The position numbers and the translations under genes are program-made. Positions 17,115-27,196 of a stretch of DNA of 64,000 bases are shown here, in pieces (within the stretch, counting starts at the first letter, position 1; each line of letters starts with the position of its first letter). The stretch comes from Bacillus chungangensis. Lineage in GTDB: Bacteria > Bacillota > Bacilli > Bacillales > Bacillaceae_C. The stretch lies in contig NZ_JAUSTT010000007.1 in assembly GCF_030812995.1 (NCBI RefSeq), positions 1 to 64,000 of the forward strand. The letters run 5' to 3'. The notes beneath the pieces were generated by a model, which had not been told where the DNA came from, searched no databases, and was given only the letters and a program-made list of their open reading frames with translations.

Positions 17115-17162
17115 TGAGTGGGGGATGAAAGAAAACCCCCACTCATGGAAGTTTCACTTTAT
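17115..17162 (+). mobile_element. Solo right-end hairpin of the palindromic element, copy I
   Basis: TGAGTGGGGG / CCCCCACTCA with the loop ATGAAAGAAAA, then GGAAGTTTCACTTTAT. It replaces the 5' half of the rap gene, which reads into it. Confidence 0.65.
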
Positions 17163-17345
17163 TAGGTTTGTCCATTATTTAGTTCACCAGTATTCACCTC
17201 ATATAAAACACGATATACTAGATAATGATGTTTAACCATGATTTACTAGTCCTTTTGTATTGCATCACTATGAATACAACCTTTTTCTAATTATTTAAGT
17301 GCTTATGGAACGTGCACTAGAAGAGTAAAAATGGGTGGTGTAGAC

Positions 17346-20015
17346 ATGGAACGGAAAGATCAAATACTAGCCCTTTTAAGACAAAAGAATGAACCGCTGT
17401 CTGCAAAAGATGTTGCGAATTATTTTCGTTTAGACAGAGCGAATGTGAGTAGATACTTAAATGAACTTTTTAAGGAAAATAAAATCAAAAAACTGACTGG
17501 AAAACCTGTTCTTTATCATTGTACAGATGAAGACAAAGAAAGCAATAAAGACGGGGTGGATTCGAACGTCTTTACAAGGCTGATTGGTGCAGAGGGCAGT
17601 TTAAAGGTGATGATTCAGCAAGCGAAAGCAGCAATTTTATATCCACCGAGAGGTCTGCATACGCTTGTCCTTGGTCGGACAGGGACAGGCAAGTCATTAT
17701 TTGCAGAATGTATGTATCAATTTGCTTTAGAAGCGAACGTTATTTCAGAAGATGCTGCCTTTATTTCATTTAATTGTGCTGATTATACACAAAATCCCCA
17801 GCTTCTTTTTGGCCATATTTTTGGAGTAAAAAAAGGCGCTTATACAGGAGCAGATGAAGATAGAATCGGCCTTCTTGAAAAGGCTGATAAAGGAATACTA
17901 TTTTTAGATGAAATTCATCGTCTTCCGCCAGAAGGACAGGAAATGCTTTTTACATTTATTGATAAAGGCGCATTTCGCCCGCTTGGAGAAACTGAGCATT
18001 TTAAAAGTGCGTCTGTGCAAATTATCGGGGCTACAACAGAGTCTCCAGAAAATTATTTGCTAGAAACTTTTACGAGAAGAATTCCAATGACGATTACGCT
18101 GCCAACATTAGAGGAGAGACAGCTGGAAGAACGCTATCAACTAATCGAGTATTTTCTTATTCAAGAATCCAGGCGTTTGAATGAGACGATCTATCTTGAA
18201 AGGCAGGCGCTGATTGCTCTTCTTTTTTACCATGCGACTGCAAATATTGGGCAGCTGCAAAGAGATTTAAAACTAGCTTGTGCGAAAGCTTTTTTACATT
18301 ATAAAACAAAGACACTCCCCTACTTATTTATTGAACAGCACGATCTGCCAATTCACGTCCAAAAAGGGCTGCTTCATATAAAAGATTCTCCTGAAAAGAT
18401 GGATAGGCTTATCGATGCAGAGCAGGATATTTTTAAGTTTTTTGATAGTAAAGAGATATCGAGGGACTTTCAATCAACATATGAACATGATTTCTATACA
18501 CAGCTAGAGAAAAAGCTTCATCAGCTCCATCAGAATGGTGAGAGTGAAAAGAATATCCAGCACAAGCTTACTTTAGATATCCAGCAATATTTTAATCAGT
18601 ACGTAGACCAATTTCCATCACAAGCAAATATCAAAGAGATGATTGATCGTGAGATTTGGGAACTTACTGAAAAAATATATACATATGCTGAGAAAGCATT
18701 AAACCGCCTATATAGTCAAAAAATGAGATTTGCTTTTTCTCTGCATTTGCAAGGAACAATTGATAGGATTAAGCATCATAAGACTATTTTTCACCCCAAT
18801 TTAAATGATATTCGCAAAAAATATGCAGAGGAATTTAAAATATCAATTGAAGTAGCACAAATGATTGAAGAAGCATTAACTGTCGAAATTCCGCTTGATG
18901 AAATCGGATTTATCGCTATGTTTTTAGCCTCAGAAATAGAGGAAAGTATGCATCAACAAAAACAGAAAGTGGACATTATCGTGATGATGCATGGACAATC
19001 GACAGCGACTAGTATGCTGCAAACAGTGGAGGAGCTCCTAGGAATTCAGCATGGCCTCGCTATTGATATGCCCCTTAGCATGGAAGTAAGAACAATGTAT
19101 GAACGAGTAAAAAAAGCAGTGTTAGAAAGACAAACAGCTAAAGGAGTTTTGCTGCTTGTTGATATGGGTTCACTGACTTCATTTGGCCATATGCTTTTTG
19201 AAGAAACAGGAGTTCGGACAAGAACAATGACGATGGCTAGCACTCCAATTGTATTAGAAGCGGTGAGAAAAGCGTCGCTCGGACGGAGTTTAGAAGATAT
19301 TTACCAAAGCTGTCAGCAAATTTTTGAACAGCAGTATCAATCGACAGCACTGCGTACCAAACCGCTGAGAAAAGCATTTATTATTACTTGCTTCACAGGG
19401 GAAGGTGTTGCCCAAAAAATAAAGGAGAAAATTGAACCTTTAGTAGCCGATACTGACATTCAAATCATTACACTGCAATTTCTTCATCGTGATGCATTTA
19501 GAGAACGGATTGATGAGTTAATAGAAGTGTACGATATTATTGCGATTGCCGGAACTGTTCATTTTCAGTATGATGATATCCCCTTTTTCACAGCATATGA
19601 TGTTTTTCAAGAGAACAAACAGGTAGAGATTCACCGTCTTGTTCATAAGGAAGCACCATTTCAAAAAATGGTAAAGTCGCTAGAAGGTCATTTGACGCAA
19701 GTTGGTTCCATTCCAAAGTTAATTCAGAGGTTGCGAAAAGTCTTGTTGGAACTGCAGTCGCAATTAAACCTTACATTAGAAGAAGGCGTAGATATGGGAA
19801 TGATTCTCCATCTGGCATTTTTAATTGAAAATCGAAAATTGCAGCAGCCAGTAAGGGTGTTTCTTACCCTTGAACAATTTCGCAAACGTTATATATATGA
19901 AATGAATATCGTAAAAGACATTTTATATGGACTTGAAGAAGCATACCAAATTCAGTTTGATGAAAATGAAATGGCTTATATTTTACAAATGTGCTTGGAA
20001 AATAAACGAAAATAA
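17346..20015 (+). CDS. LevR/CelR-type sigma-54 activator with PTS regulation domains
   Basis: 889 aa from the ATG at 17346; GGGTGGTG lies upstream, and the ATG at 17331 has no good site. Order of domains: winged helix (1-60), AAA+ with Walker A GRTGTGKS (110-117), sigma-54 contact loop GAYTGA (164-169) and Walker B ILFLDEIH (184-191), PRD1 (about 425-530), EIIA-like domain with [10 protein letters not shown] (about 549), GatB-like domain with TCFTGEG (about 680), and PRD2 (775-885). It activates sigma-54 transcription in response to PTS phosphorylation. The target is the promoter at 20116 for the cellobiose-type operon downstream. It is paralogous to the broken gene at the window start. Confidence 0.93.
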   Translation: MERKDQILALLRQKNEPLSAKDVANYFRLDRANVSRYLNELFKENKIKKLTGKPVLYHCTDEDKESNKDGVDSNVFTRLIGAEGSLKVMIQQAKAAILYPPRGLHTLVLGRTGTGKSLFAECMYQFALEANVISEDAAFISFNCADYTQNPQLLFGHIFGVKKGAYTGADEDRIGLLEKADKGILFLDEIHRLPPEGQEMLFTFIDKGAFRPLGETEHFKSASVQIIGATTESPENYLLETFTRRIPMTITLPTLEERQLEERYQLIEYFLIQESRRLNETIYLERQALIALLFYHATANIGQLQRDLKLACAKAFLHYKTKTLPYLFIEQHDLPIHVQKGLLHIKDSPEKMDRLIDAEQDIFKFFDSKEISRDFQSTYEHDFYTQLEKKLHQLHQNGESEKNIQHKLTLDIQQYFNQYVDQFPSQANIKEMIDREIWELTEKIYTYAEKALNRLYSQKMRFAFSLHLQGTIDRIKHHKTIFHPNLNDIRKKYAEEFKISIEVAQMIEEALTVEIPLDEIGFIAMFLASEIEESMHQQKQKVDIIVMMHGQSTATSMLQTVEELLGIQHGLAIDMPLSMEVRTMYERVKKAVLERQTAKGVLLLVDMGSLTSFGHMLFEETGVRTRTMTMASTPIVLEAVRKASLGRSLEDIYQSCQQIFEQQYQSTALRTKPLRKAFIITCFTGEGVAQKIKEKIEPLVADTDIQIITLQFLHRDAFRERIDELIEVYDIIAIAGTVHFQYDDIPFFTAYDVFQENKQVEIHRLVHKEAPFQKMVKSLEGHLTQVGSIPKLIQRLRKVLLELQSQLNLTLEEGVDMGMILHLAFLIENRKLQQPVRVFLTLEQFRKRYIYEMNIVKDILYGLEEAYQIQFDENEMAYILQMCLENKRK

Positions 20016-20024
20016 TATCCTTGC

Positions 20025-20063
20025 AAAAAAAGATGTGTGTATTGAGTTACACACATCTTTTTT
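20025..20063 (+). terminator. Rho-independent terminator after the activator gene
   Basis: AAAAAAGATGTGTGT / ACACACATCTTTTTT is a perfect stem with an eight-base loop. The symmetric A and T tracts would allow termination in both directions. Confidence 0.8.
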
Positions 20064-20115
20064 GTACTGTGTATGAAAAAATGACGGAAAGAGTAAGGGT
20101 TAAGCCGCTAAAAGC

Positions 20116-20131
20116 TGGCATGGGATTTGCA
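20116..20131 (+). promoter_or_regulatory. Sigma-54 (-24/-12) promoter of the cellobiose-type operon
   Basis: TGGCAT-GGGAT-TTGCA fits TGGCAC-N5-TTGCW with one change. It lies 159 bases before the EIIB start and 101 bases after the activator gene, matching the arrangement at the first PTS operon. Confidence 0.8.
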
Positions 20132-20289
20132 TCTATAAATGATAGGGAGGTGAGAAGGACTTCTTTTGCTGCACCGATATATTTCTAGGAGAAGTTGCAA
20201 TAATGTTGCGGAAAATAGACAGTGCAGCTACTTATTGATAGACACAAAGAAAAAAGTATTTGGATGAGAGAGAGCGGGGAGGATTTATC

Positions 20290-20595
20290 ATGAAATCGAT
20301 ATTGTTAGTCTGTTCTGCGGGAATGTCAACAAGTTTATTAGTTACAAAGATGGAGAAGGCGGCTCTAGAGAAACAATTAGATATAACGATTTTAGCTGTT
20401 GCGGAAGCAGAAGCGAGTCATCATTATGATCAAACAAATATCGTCTTGTTAGGCCCTCAAGTACGATTTTTAAAATCGAAAATTGAAAAGCAGTTAGCGG
20501 GAAAAAATATTCCTGTGCAAGTAATTGATAGTATTGATTATGGGACGATGAACGGAGAAGCTGTCTTAACAAAAGCGCTGCAGATAATGGCATAA
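20290..20595 (+). CDS. celA: PTS cellobiose-type EIIB component
   Basis: 101 aa from the ATG at 20290, eight bases after GGGGAGG. ILLVCSAGMSTSLLV contains the phospho-Cys in the CSAGMST context typical of cellobiose/chitobiose EIIB. It acts with EIIC at 20706 and EIIA at 22032. Linkage to a GH4 phospho-glycosidase supports cellobiose or a related beta-glucoside as substrate. Confidence 0.9.
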   Translation: MKSILLVCSAGMSTSLLVTKMEKAALEKQLDITILAVAEAEASHHYDQTNIVLLGPQVRFLKSKIEKQLAGKNIPVQVIDSIDYGTMNGEAVLTKALQIMA

Positions 20596-20705
20596 GAAAC
20601 GGGAAGATTTATCACTTGTTGGGGAATGCCTTGAAGCAACATATTTCTGATCATGCATGTTGATTCAGATAAAGGGATAAAAACTGATAAAAGGGGAGGA
20701 GACAC

Positions 20706-22010
20706 ATGTTTGGTTTTTTAGAGAAATATTTTGTACCAATAGCAGGAAAAATTGGTGCACAAAGACATTTAGTTGCGATACGTGATGGTTTTGTCGTCAT
20801 TATGCCGTTAATGATTCTTGGTTCGATGGCAACGCTGATCAACAATTTACCCATTACAGCTTATCAAAATTTCATGAATAGTATTTTTGGGGGAGAGACA
20901 TGGAAACAATTTGGGGGCAGTCTATGGGCAGGTACATTTGCGGTCGTTTCAATATTAGTGGCCTTTTCAATCGCATATCAATTGGCAAAATCATATCAAA
21001 AAGACGGCTTGTCAGCAGGTATTGTTTCAATTGCTTCCCTGCTGACGATTATGCAAGCTACTGAAGATGGAGCTGGCATTCCGTATGGATGGGTTGGTTC
21101 TTTAGGACTTTTTGTCGCTATTTTTGTCGCTATTATCTCAACGGAGATTTTTACAAGATTACTAGGAAACAATAAGTTGGTCATTAAAATGCCTGATAGT
21201 GTTCCACCTGCAGTATCTCGATCATTTGCGGCATTGTTGCCAGCAATGATAACGTTATCTATTTTTGGTTTGATTAAAGTGATTGCCATTGTTGCTGGAA
21301 ATCCCGATTTGCATCAGGCTTTATATGATATCTTACAAGCGCCAATCTCAAAAATGGCCAATACGTTTTGGGCTGCAATTGTCATTGCGATCTTAAATCA
21401 TTTCCTTTGGTTCTTTGGGCTGCATGGATCAAACATTTTAGAGCCATTAATGCAAGCCGTTTATTTGCCGGCTATTGATGCAAATGCGGCTGCGCTGGCA
21501 GCTGGAAAAGCAATACCTAATATTGTGACAAAGCCTTTCTTTGATGCATTCGTCTTTCTTGGCGGTTCTGGAGCAACATTGGCATTGATTATCGCTGTAT
21601 TTATTGCGGGCCGTCGTCATAAGCAATATCGTTATGTATCGGGGATGTCAGCTGCACCCGGAATGTTTAATATTAACGAACCCGTCCTTTTTGGTCTTCC
21701 GATTGTATTAAATCCAGTTTTGTTTATTCCATTTATTTTGTCGCCGCTCGTCTTAACGATTATTAGCTACTTGGCAATTGCAGTTGGGTTAGTGCCAAGG
21801 ACAATTGCATTTATTCCATGGACAACGCCACCAATAATAGGAGGTGCACTTGCAACTGGTTCATGGCAAGGCGGGGTGCTTGCTTTTGTTAATTTGCTCA
21901 TAGCTGTTTTGATTTATATCCCGTTTATTAAAATGGCAGAACGGACAGAAATTCGCAAATTAAAAGAAGTTCAATCTGGAGAAGTTGCTGCAGCACAACA
22001 AGTGGACTAG
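20706..22010 (+). CDS. celB: PTS cellobiose-type EIIC permease
   Basis: 434 aa with about ten hydrophobic segments. It shares the FNINEPVLFGLPIVLNP motif and overall length with the EIIC at 3712. GGGGAGG precedes the ATG. A 110-base gap separates it from the EIIB gene, within the same sigma-54 operon. Confidence 0.92.
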   Translation: MFGFLEKYFVPIAGKIGAQRHLVAIRDGFVVIMPLMILGSMATLINNLPITAYQNFMNSIFGGETWKQFGGSLWAGTFAVVSILVAFSIAYQLAKSYQKDGLSAGIVSIASLLTIMQATEDGAGIPYGWVGSLGLFVAIFVAIISTEIFTRLLGNNKLVIKMPDSVPPAVSRSFAALLPAMITLSIFGLIKVIAIVAGNPDLHQALYDILQAPISKMANTFWAAIVIAILNHFLWFFGLHGSNILEPLMQAVYLPAIDANAAALAAGKAIPNIVTKPFFDAFVFLGGSGATLALIIAVFIAGRRHKQYRYVSGMSAAPGMFNINEPVLFGLPIVLNPVLFIPFILSPLVLTIISYLAIAVGLVPRTIAFIPWTTPPIIGGALATGSWQGGVLAFVNLLIAVLIYIPFIKMAERTEIRKLKEVQSGEVAAAQQVD

Positions 22011-22031
22011 ACAACAAAGGAGATTATAAAA

Positions 22032-22352
22032 ATGGAACTAGAATTAATCGTTATGAAGATCATTACGCATAGTGGGAATGCAAAAAGTGATGCAATGGAA
22101 GCGATTCAAGCAGCAAAAGCTGCAAAGACGAACGAAGCTCATGAACTGATTGATAAGGCTGAACAGGAGCTGTTGGCTGCACACCGGGTGCAAACGGATT
22201 TAATCCAGCAAGAAGCCCGCGGGGAGAAGGCCGACATTTCTTTGCTTCTCATACATGCACAGGACCACTTGATGAATGCAATTACTTTCAAGGATTTAGC
22301 TAAGGAATTTGTTGCACTTTATGAGGAAATATCGTGTCATTCTCTCAAATGA
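22032..22352 (+). CDS. celC: PTS cellobiose-type EIIA component
   Basis: 106 aa, helical EIIA of the lactose/cellobiose family. HSGNAKSDAMEAIQAAK and LLIHAQDHLMNAITF (phospho-His in HAQDH) are visible. The start at 22032 follows AAAGGAG by ten bases. It begins 21 bases after the EIIC stop and is translated as part of the same operon. Confidence 0.9.
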   Translation: MELELIVMKIITHSGNAKSDAMEAIQAAKAAKTNEAHELIDKAEQELLAAHRVQTDLIQQEARGEKADISLLLIHAQDHLMNAITFKDLAKEFVALYEEISCHSLK

Positions 22353-22380
22353 ATGTTTTTTTCATAAACTGTCTTTTCAA

Positions 22381-22425
22381 AAGGTGAGAGGTGAGTTGAC
22401 GTAATTTTTTACCTCTCACTTTAAG
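22381..22425 (+). other. Intercistronic hairpin
   Basis: GGTGAGAGGT / ACCTCTCAC forms a stem between the EIIA and GH4 genes, with only a weak T-tract. It may stabilise the upstream mRNA or reduce read-through. Confidence 0.5.
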
Positions 22426-22534
22426 AAAGCTTCTTGAAAAAAGAAGGATACGAATTTTTTATGGACAAACTTCGTATTTAAAAGTGCCACTGCTCTATTT
22501 CATACAGGGGCATATAAAAGAAAGGATTGATAAG

Positions 22535-23854
22535 ATGAAAGTGGCAGTTATCGGAGGTGGAAGCAGTTATACACCTGAGTTAATCGAAGGCTTTATTCTC
22601 CGAGCTGGGCAAATGAAGGTCGATGAAATTGCACTGGTCGATATTGCGGCAGGGAAAACGAAGCTCAAAATCATTGGAGAATTAGCAAAAAGAATGCTCA
22701 AGAAAAAAGGCCTTTCTACGAAAGTGACGATAACCTTTGATCGTGTAGCTGCTATCACTGATGCTGATTTTGTTTTAACACAATTTCGTGTTGGCGGATT
22801 AGACGCACGAGCAAATGATGAACGCATTCCTTTAAAATATCGCGTCATTGGCCAGGAAACAACAGGGCCAGGCGGTTTTGCCAAAGCTTTAAGAACCATT
22901 CCAGTGATGTTAGAGATTTGCCGTGAAATGGAAGCCTATGCTCCAGATGCATGGCTCATCAATTTCACCAACCCCGCTGGCATGGTAACAGAAGCTGTCC
23001 ATCAATTTACGAATGTGAAAGCGATTGGACTTTGCAATGTACCGATTAACATGCAGCAAATGACAGCTGATATTCTTGAAGTAAAACGTGAAGAAGTGAA
23101 TATGCGTTTTGCTGGTTTAAATCACTTAGTCTATGGTACGTCCGTACATGTTAAAGGAAAGGATCAATTAGATGTATTAATCAAGCGAATTGCCGCTGGC
23201 AAAAACATGAATATGAAAAATATATATGATGCCCCTTGGGAGGAAACATTTTTACAGGCATTGCGTGCTTTGCCGTGTCCTTATCATCGCTATTACTATA
23301 TGATGGATGACATGCTGGAAGAAGAACTGAAGACAAGCAGAGAAAAGGGAACACGCGCTGAACAAGTAAAAAAGATCGAACAAGCTTTATTCATGACTTA
23401 TCGAGATCCGGCACTTGATATAAAGCCCCTGGAATTGGCTGATCGAGGCGGCTCCTTATATTCGGAAGCAGCTGTTTCTCTTATTGCCTCGATTGTGAAC
23501 AATGACCATGCTATTCATACTGTGAATGTCCCTAATAATGGAACGATTACACAATTGCCCGATGATGTTGTCGTGGAAGTAACGTGTATGGTAAATCGTG
23601 AAGGACCACAGCCATTGCAAATTGGAAAATTGCCAACTGCTTGCATCGGCTTGATTCAGCAAGTGAAGGCGTTTGAACAGCTCACGATTGAAGCAGCTGT
23701 TAAAGGCGACACACAAAAGGCTTATCTCGCTCTTGTTGCAAATCCTTTTGTACCGTCAAGTAAAGTAGCAAAAGCATTACTGGAAGAATTATTGGAGATC
23801 AACCGTCCATACTTGCCGCAATTCGAGCTAAAGAAGCAGGCTTCATCTGTTTAA
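22535..23854 (+). CDS. GH4 6-phospho-beta-glucosidase
   Basis: 439 aa from the ATG at 22535, preceded by AAAGGA. The N-terminal VAVIGGGSSYTPELIEG is the NAD-binding motif of family GH4, CNVPINMQQ holds the metal-binding Cys, and NHLVYG the conserved His. GH4 enzymes cleave 6-phospho-glycosides with NAD+ and a divalent metal by redox-elimination chemistry. Position after a cellobiose-type PTS indicates that it splits the imported phospho-disaccharide, with 6-phospho-beta-glucosides as the likeliest substrate. Confidence 0.9.
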   Translation: MKVAVIGGGSSYTPELIEGFILRAGQMKVDEIALVDIAAGKTKLKIIGELAKRMLKKKGLSTKVTITFDRVAAITDADFVLTQFRVGGLDARANDERIPLKYRVIGQETTGPGGFAKALRTIPVMLEICREMEAYAPDAWLINFTNPAGMVTEAVHQFTNVKAIGLCNVPINMQQMTADILEVKREEVNMRFAGLNHLVYGTSVHVKGKDQLDVLIKRIAAGKNMNMKNIYDAPWEETFLQALRALPCPYHRYYYMMDDMLEEELKTSREKGTRAEQVKKIEQALFMTYRDPALDIKPLELADRGGSLYSEAAVSLIASIVNNDHAIHTVNVPNNGTITQLPDDVVVEVTCMVNREGPQPLQIGKLPTACIGLIQQVKAFEQLTIEAAVKGDTQKAYLALVANPFVPSSKVAKALLEELLEINRPYLPQFELKKQASSV

Positions 23855-23933
23855 TGGCGATTTGGCGGCTCTATAAATTCTGTTCTAGTTTTCAATGTGA
23901 ATGCCACTTATGAAAAAGGAAGGAGAATAGAGA

Positions 23934-25019
23934 ATGAGAAAGCTAGGCATATCAATCTATCCGCAATACGGAACAATGACAGAACAAATTGACTATATGG
24001 AACGGGCCAGTTTATCCGGATTTTCTAGAATGTTTACTTGTTTATTGTCGGCAACAGAAGAGACAGAAATAAACAATCTGCGTATACTCATAAAAAAAGC
24101 AAACTCGTTAGGTTTCGAAGTCATTGCAGATGTTAGTCCGAGTGTATTTACTGATTTGAAGCTATCTTACGAGGATTTAGGCTTTTTTCATGCGCTTGGC
24201 TTATCTGGTTTGCGACTCGATTTAGGGTTTTCTGGGCTCGAAGAAAGCATCATGTCCTTTAACGAGTATGGTTTAAAAATTGAGCTGAACATGAGCCAGG
24301 GAACGAAATATTTAGAGCAAATATTGTCTTATGCCCCTAATAAAGCAGCGATTATCGGCTGTCATAATTTTTATCCACGCCGGTATACTGGACTTGCTCG
24401 AGATCATTTTCTAACATGTTCACAACAATATAAACAGCATGGCATCCGTACCGCAGCTATGATTTCTTCATCTCAAGCGGCTTATGGCCCATGGCCTGTA
24501 CAAGAAGGTTTAATGACATTAGAAGAGCATCGTGATCTACCAATCGAGGTTCAAGCAAAAGATTTGTTTCAAACAGAATTGATTGATGATGTTATCATCG
24601 GCAATGCCTTTGCTTCCGAAGAAGAATTGAAAAAATTATCTACGCTAAATCGCTTCCTTCTCGAACTAGAGGTAGAGTTTAAAGAAGCTGCTACTATCAC
24701 TGAAAGGGAGATTGTTCTAAAAGAAAAGCACCTAAATCGCGGCGATATTTCTCCCTATGTCATTCGTTCAACACAAAGTCGTGTTACATATGGGAAAGAA
24801 AATATTGAAGCGCATGATACGAAATCTATTAAACGTGGTGATATTACGATTGATAATAATGGTTATGAACGCTATAAGGGTGAGCTGCATATTGCATTAC
24901 AAAATATGGAGAATAGCGGGAACACGAATATCGTAGCAGCTGTTGCTGAAGAGGAGCATTTTTTGCTTAATCAGATCAAACCTTGGCAAAAATTCTCATT
25001 TATTGAAAAGAAAGATTAA
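23934..25019 (+). CDS. MupG/DUF871-family protein (putative 6-phospho-glycosidase)
   Basis: 361 aa. An N-terminal TIM barrel (LGISIYPQYGTMTEQIDYMER; DLGFSGLEESIM; HNFYPRRYTGL) and a C-terminal beta domain match DUF871, which includes the 6-phospho-N-acetylmuramidase MupG. RBS AAAGGAAGGAG precedes the ATG. It is the last gene of the sigma-54 operon. MupG acts on phospho-disaccharides from the cell wall, so this operon might import a PTS disaccharide other than cellobiose; the GH4 gene argues for beta-glucosides. Confidence 0.82.
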   Translation: MRKLGISIYPQYGTMTEQIDYMERASLSGFSRMFTCLLSATEETEINNLRILIKKANSLGFEVIADVSPSVFTDLKLSYEDLGFFHALGLSGLRLDLGFSGLEESIMSFNEYGLKIELNMSQGTKYLEQILSYAPNKAAIIGCHNFYPRRYTGLARDHFLTCSQQYKQHGIRTAAMISSSQAAYGPWPVQEGLMTLEEHRDLPIEVQAKDLFQTELIDDVIIGNAFASEEELKKLSTLNRFLLELEVEFKEAATITEREIVLKEKHLNRGDISPYVIRSTQSRVTYGKENIEAHDTKSIKRGDITIDNNGYERYKGELHIALQNMENSGNTNIVAAVAEEEHFLLNQIKPWQKFSFIEKKD

Positions 25020-25141
25020 AAAGCACAAAGTAGTTATTATAAAAAAGGACAGAGCATTGTCGAAGAAATAATAAAATTTCAAAAACTAATTAAATAGTGA
25101 AAGGAAAGCCTTTCATTCTTAAAAAATATGATCATATCTGT

Positions 25142-25175
25142 ATCCCAAGTGAAAGCGATTCACTTGGGATTTTTC
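25142..25175 (+). terminator. Rho-independent terminator
   Basis: ATCCCAAGTGAA / TTCACTTGGGAT followed by TTTTT closes the cellobiose-type operon. Confidence 0.8.
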
Positions 25176-25462
25176 TGCACTTTTTTCACTACAACAAAAA
25201 TACAACTTTCAAAGGACAAAATTTGCTATGGTTCGACAAATTGTACTTCCTAGAAGACAAAAAAAGCGACTTTTTTTGAAATGAACAACATTAAAAAAAA
25301 AGAATTAGTTTGTTAAGATATGAGCATACTTTCTTCATTCAACATACTAACTATTTCTCGGGCGGCACTCGGATTAGTTTTTATGTTTAAAATGATGGGT
25401 TGAGGAGATGATATTGATCAAGGTGTATGGTTGGAAAAAAATGATAAGAAGGAGAAGAGCAT

Positions 25463-27007
25463 ATGCAATCCGATAAGCAATTAACCGGTAAAAACAAACA
25501 AAAGTTCTCAGGTTTATTTTGGGCTGCTGTCGGTTTTACTGGAATATTTTCTGTATGGGCAGTTCTAAGTCCTAATACGTTAACGACCACATTGTGGGAT
25601 TGGGTATACAAATACCATGCTAATTTTAGTTGGTTTACAGTACTAATGCCATTAATTATTCTTTCTTTATGTTTGTATCTCGCCTTCAGTAAGTTTGGAA
25701 AGATTAAACTGGGAGGCAAAGATGAAAAACCAGAGTTTTCCACTTTTTCATGGATGGCCGTGCTGTTTACAGCAGGTATCGGTGTAGGTCTCGTAAACTT
25801 TGGTGTTGCTGAGCCGCTTTCTCACTACTTAAATTCCCCACTTGGATTGGCAGGCGGGCATGATGAAGTGACAGCTGCAAAAAATGCTCTATCAATGACA
25901 TTATTCATCTGGGGGCTGCCAGCTTGGAGTATTTATACGATTTCTGGATTGGTCATTGGATACTTTGCTTATCATAAAAAAGCAAAATTTTTACCAGGGA
26001 CTCCTATTGAACAAGGGTTTAAGCATAAAAAATGGGGCAGACCAGTTGGCCAGCTTACAAACGTTGTCGCTGCAGGTGCTGCTTCATTAACGATGGCCGC
26101 TTCCATTGGACTTGGCGTTTTCCAAGTAAAGAATGGTGTACAAGCGGTTACAGGAATGAGTTTTCCAGGAGTTACGTCTTCTGTCGTCATTTTATTAATT
26201 ATGTTTGCTGTCTACACATCAGCAGCGGTATTTCCTGTACAAAAAGGGATGAAAATCCTTGGAGATATTAACGTTTATGTTGCTGTCGCCTTACTACTTT
26301 TCGTATTTGTTGTTGGAAATACAAACTTTTTCATGAGTACGATCATGTCAACATTTAAGTCGACATTTTTTGATATTATCCCATTAAGTTTTGAGAGTTA
26401 TACTTTCTTTGATAAAGGATGGTTCTTTGATTGGCCGAATACAACGTTTATTTGGTGGGTATCTTGGACACCTTTCCTTGGAATATTTATTGCAAGGGTT
26501 TCTAAAGGAAGAACGATTAGACAAATTGTACTAGCTTCTATCCTTGTTCCAACACTTTTCCTTATTATGTGGTTTAGTGTGTTTGGAGGATTTGGTATTC
26601 ATGAAGCAATCATCGGAAATGGCGAGATTGTCAACTATATTATAAACAATCCGGATGATGTTTATTTGTCCTTTATTATGGTATTGCAATCATTGCCGTG
26701 GTTCCCAATAATGGGTACATTGTTTATCATTCTTATTATCGTTTTCCTTGCTACATCAGCAACAAGTGCTGTAATCTCATTAGGTATTCTAACTAGTGAT
26801 GGTGTTGAAAATGCGCCGCCATATAGAATATTCATCTGGTCAGTTATCACTACAATGGTTGCGTTTGCTAACGTTGTCACAGGTACTCTAAATGGGGTAA
26901 GGGCAGTTGCAGTTATCATAGGAATCCCCTATATGTTCTTCCTGTTTTTAGCGATTGCGGGCATGTTCCGACAGATGAGAAAAGACTATAGGGAAGGAAG
27001 TGTTTAA
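25463..27007 (+). CDS. BCCT-family transporter (betaine/carnitine/choline)
   Basis: 514 aa with twelve hydrophobic segments. BCCT signatures include FTAGIGVGLVNFGVAEPLSHY, the GLPAWSIYTISGLVIGYF region and the tryptophan-rich segment WWVSWTPFLGIFIARVSKGR that forms the substrate box. RBS AAGGAGAAGAG. The TAA overlaps the ATG of a 45-aa membrane peptide. A choline/carnitine acyltransferase gene lies 3 kb downstream, which favours carnitine or choline as substrate, though glycine betaine is possible. Confidence 0.93.
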   Translation: MQSDKQLTGKNKQKFSGLFWAAVGFTGIFSVWAVLSPNTLTTTLWDWVYKYHANFSWFTVLMPLIILSLCLYLAFSKFGKIKLGGKDEKPEFSTFSWMAVLFTAGIGVGLVNFGVAEPLSHYLNSPLGLAGGHDEVTAAKNALSMTLFIWGLPAWSIYTISGLVIGYFAYHKKAKFLPGTPIEQGFKHKKWGRPVGQLTNVVAAGAASLTMAASIGLGVFQVKNGVQAVTGMSFPGVTSSVVILLIMFAVYTSAAVFPVQKGMKILGDINVYVAVALLLFVFVVGNTNFFMSTIMSTFKSTFFDIIPLSFESYTFFDKGWFFDWPNTTFIWWVSWTPFLGIFIARVSKGRTIRQIVLASILVPTLFLIMWFSVFGGFGIHEAIIGNGEIVNYIINNPDDVYLSFIMVLQSLPWFPIMGTLFIILIIVFLATSATSAVISLGILTSDGVENAPPYRIFIWSVITTMVAFANVVTGTLNGVRAVAVIIGIPYMFFLFLAIAGMFRQMRKDYREGSV

Positions 27008-27144
27008 TGATGAAAAATGGTATGCCATTAGATCCGGCATTATTAGCTGGACAAACGTATGGACAAAGTGTGTTTCAAGCTATACTTATCATTGCATTTC
27101 TAGGTTTCTTTGTTTGGACAATCAAATTGGTTTTTGAAGAATAA
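27007..27144 (+). CDS. 45-aa membrane peptide coupled to the BCCT gene
   Basis: The ATG shares one base with the BCCT stop codon (TAATG), indicating translational coupling. The peptide has one membrane helix (AILIIAFLGFFVWTIKLVF) after a polar N-terminus with DPALLAGQTYGQS. It is too short for routine gene callers. An accessory subunit of the transporter is a reasonable inference from the coupling; no family is recognised. Confidence 0.7.
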   Translation: MMKNGMPLDPALLAGQTYGQSVFQAILIIAFLGFFVWTIKLVFEE

Positions 27145-27145
27145 T

Positions 27146-27188
27146 AAAAAGCTCTCCCCTGAAGTTTTTTGAAGGGGAGAGCTTTTTA
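27146..27188. terminator. Bidirectional terminator
   Basis: AAAAAGCTCTCCCC / GGGGAGAGCTTTTT, with A and T tracts on both sides, between the convergent BCCT and AraC-type genes. Confidence 0.88.
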
Positions 27189-27196
27189 TGATAGAA

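Noticed and set aside
25148-25164. CcpA cre-like sequence TGAAAGCGATTCAC
   Set aside because: It is the loop and inner stem of the terminator at 25142-25175, and the last two consensus bases do not fit.
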